NCBI GenBank assembly: GCA_021371965.1
Contig: JAJFVE010000140.1
Span: 1-33,189 of the forward strand
Length of the DNA stretch: 33,189 nucleotides
Reading direction: 5' to 3'
Origin: Planctomycetaceae bacterium
Lineage (GTDB): Bacteria; Planctomycetota; Phycisphaerae; SM23-33
The notes under the pieces are model-generated. The model saw nothing but the letters and a program-made list of their open reading frames with translations. It was not told where the DNA came from and did no database searches. Shown piece by piece: positions 31,751 to 33,189 of this stretch. The position numbers were made by a program, and so were the translations under genes. Every line of letters begins with the position of its first letter. The first letter of the stretch is position 1.

Positions 31751-32095
31751 TCAGCAGGATCCGACGTCGATTCCGCTGGCTTTGAGTCCTGATAGGACCT
31801 GTGCAACTTCCAGGGCGGTGATCATAGAGATGCATTTCAACTCGACGTACACTTTGCCATCAGCGACCAGATCGAGGACATGCTCGCCAACAAGAAGTGA
31901 ATCGAAGTAGACCTGGTATCGAGCCTCCTGCTGAACCGCCAAGCCCTCCTTCGCCAGAGCATGCCGCAGAGCATTCGAGTAGATCCGTTCAAGATATCCC
32001 GGCCCCAACGCTGAATGAACCCTCATAGCCGCAGAGATGATCTTGTCCGTCAACTCCGAGTGCGGATAACTCCGTGGGTCAACATGCTTCCCCAT
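31751..32095 (-). CDS. GxxExxY family protein, PD-(D/E)XK nuclease-like, C-terminus frameshifted
   Basis: A 114-residue protein with the naming motif GYLERIY (Gly33, Glu36, Tyr39) and a PD-(D/E)XK-type core: Asp75 in HVLDLVADG and Glu85-x-Lys87 in VYVELKC. The reading frame stops early at VGSC. If one base is added near 31758, the frame continues as ILLNFNTLHLRDGIKRVARS to a stop at 31680, which is the family's usual C-terminus. The gene is therefore a recent pseudogene or contains a sequencing error. Function is unknown; such genes are often multicopy in their hosts. It is bracketed by inverted GCTGAGG repeats (31608-31641, 32159-32190), suggesting a 584-bp mobile-like unit. Confidence 0.8.
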   Translation of the reverse strand: MGKHVDPRSYPHSELTDKIISAAMRVHSALGPGYLERIYSNALRHALAKEGLAVQQEARYQVYFDSLLVGEHVLDLVADGKVYVELKCISMITALEVAQVLSGLKASGIDVGSC

Positions 32096-32158
32096 AGCCG
32101 TATCCTTTCTTCCTCTGTCCGCCCTCCGCTTTCTTTTGTTTTTCTTGGCCCCTATCTT

Positions 32159-32190
32159 CCCTCAGCGTCCTCAGCGACCTCAGCGGCTAA
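32159..32190 (-). repeat. GCTGAGG repeat at the pyrK stop, right flank of the GxxExxY unit
   Basis: In the pyrK direction, TTAGCC and GCTGAGGTC, GCTGAGGAC, GCTGAGG follow immediately after the TAG stop. It is the inverted counterpart of 31608-31641. Confidence 0.85.
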
Positions 32191-33150
32191 CTACCACACC
32201 ACCGTGCGAGCGTCGAATACCGGCCCGTCGGTGCAGCAGAGTTTGAAGGCCCAGCCTTGGGGGGCGTCGGATTTGATCTTGCACACGCAGGACTGGCACG
32301 TGCCCATGCCGCAGGCCATGTGGCGCTCCAGCGAGAGGTAGCACTGCACGTTGCGGGATAAGCAAAGGTCGGCGACAGCTTTCATCATCGGCTCGGGGCC
32401 GCAGGTGTAGACGACCAGATCGCGTTCGGGTTGCCTCTGCTGGTTCAGCCACGCCTCGAACGGGCGGCTGACCAGGCCGGCGAAGCCCAGCGAGCCGTCA
32501 TCGGTCGCTACACCCGCATCGACGTCACAGGCCGCGAACTCAGCGATGCAGTGCGACGGCTGACCGTCGGGCCGGACCTTGCCTGCCGGCAGAAGCCGCA
32601 GCGGCAGCAGGCAAGAACTCCGCGAGCCGTTGAATGCTACGGTCTTCTTGCCCGCCGCTTGCAGGGCGGCCGCCAGGTACAGCATCGGCGGGATGCCCAC
32701 GCCGCCGCCGATCAGGGCGGCTGCGGGCTTGTTCGGCTCGATGGGAAACGCATTGCCCAGCGGCCCCAGCACGCTGAGGCTCTTTCCCGGCGTGACGCCG
32801 GCCAGCCACGCCGTGCCCGTGCCGCTGGTGCGATAGAGGATGTCGAGTTCGACCGCCCCGCGGGCGTGCTCGCGCCGGCCGGCCAGGCTCAGCGGGCGGC
32901 GCAAGAAAGGCTCGCGGTCAGTCAGCTCCGCCTGGGTGAACTTGGGGGCCTGCCCCGGCGGCCACTCGACCACGTGGACGCCCTCACGCTCGCCGGGGTA
33001 TCGGCACTGGAGCTGGACAAACTGCCCCGGCCGCGACGGCGGAAAGTGCGGCACGTCGAGGATCAGGCGGTAGTGGCCGTCGCAAACCTGCTCGTTGGCC
33101 AGCACCTCGCCGGTAAACGTGCCGCGCGGTGATGCGGAAACTTTCGACAT
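32191..33150 (-). CDS. pyrK: Dihydroorotate dehydrogenase electron transfer subunit PyrK
   Basis: A 319-residue FAD/[2Fe-2S] protein passing electrons from dihydroorotate dehydrogenase (PyrD, not in the window) to NAD in pyrimidine synthesis. It has an N-terminal ferredoxin-reductase barrel with RPLSLAG for FAD, ALIGGGVGIPPMLYLAA for the pyridine nucleotide, and YTCGPEPMMKAVA. The C-terminal cluster cysteines are Cys280, Cys285, Cys288 and Cys305/306 (C-x4-C-x2-C-x16-C). It is somewhat longer than typical PyrK because of a loop around VHVVEWPPGQAPKFTQAELT. ATG 33150 is preceded only by a weak AGG. PyrD may lie beyond the right edge. Confidence 0.9.
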   Translation of the reverse strand: MSKVSASPRGTFTGEVLANEQVCDGHYRLILDVPHFPPSRPGQFVQLQCRYPGEREGVHVVEWPPGQAPKFTQAELTDREPFLRRPLSLAGRREHARGAVELDILYRTSGTGTAWLAGVTPGKSLSVLGPLGNAFPIEPNKPAAALIGGGVGIPPMLYLAAALQAAGKKTVAFNGSRSSCLLPLRLLPAGKVRPDGQPSHCIAEFAACDVDAGVATDDGSLGFAGLVSRPFEAWLNQQRQPERDLVVYTCGPEPMMKAVADLCLSRNVQCYLSLERHMACGMGTCQSCVCKIKSDAPQGWAFKLCCTDGPVFDARTVVW

Positions 33151-33189
33151 GCCTGCATGGTATGAAGCGAGCGAGGATTTTCCAACCGG

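Overview
The window looks like chromosomal DNA from a GC-rich, Gram-negative-type bacterium, most probably a planctomycete of the Phycisphaerae. This is inferred from gene content, not from a marker gene. The clues are several PEP-CTERM secreted proteins, two Gfo/Idh/MocA oxidoreductases, a giant PQQ-propeller/PA14 secreted protein, a large TPR protein, a UroD-like protein and an outer-membrane barrel. I see no rRNA, tRNA, CRISPR array, integrase or classical IS transposase.

Layout. 1-9057 (minus strand): a truncated Gfo/Idh/MocA gene, the PQQ/PA14 protein, the TPR protein and a second Gfo/Idh/MocA gene. 9185-16270: a nitrogen-acquisition block. A sigma-54 activator (GAF-AAA-HTH) diverges from amtB1-glnK1, followed by a TorF-like porin and a second pair, amt2-glnK2. 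A sigma-54 promoter with exact -24/-12 spacing precedes amtB1. The activator probably drives the transporters, PII proteins gate them, and the porin may admit solutes through the outer membrane. 16525-21212 (minus): a PhzF-family protein and four PEP-CTERM proteins, two of them tandem paralogues and two sharing a nearly identical 5' leader. 22110-27325: CstA, a stand-alone SpoA/FliM-like protein and, divergently, a quinol-dependent nitric oxide reductase. 27519-33150: a UroD-like protein, HflX, a secreted metallophosphatase, a frameshifted GxxExxY nuclease-like gene and PyrK.

The most unusual property lies between and inside the genes. At least a dozen families of small hairpin repeats fill the spacers. 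Several share one design, arms made of 7- or 9-bp tandem units. Several begin at, or even supply, the stop codon of the preceding gene. Some are nested concentrically inside others (27343-27505, 18485-18800). Some lie in frame inside coding sequences (PQQ gene, phzF, metallophosphatase). One 9-bp-unit family, GCTGAGG(A/T)C, also brackets the GxxExxY gene as inverted repeats, which suggests a non-autonomous repeat family with a PD-(D/E)XK-like protein as possible partner. This is the best candidate for an undescribed system here. It is a hypothesis built on pattern matching by eye.
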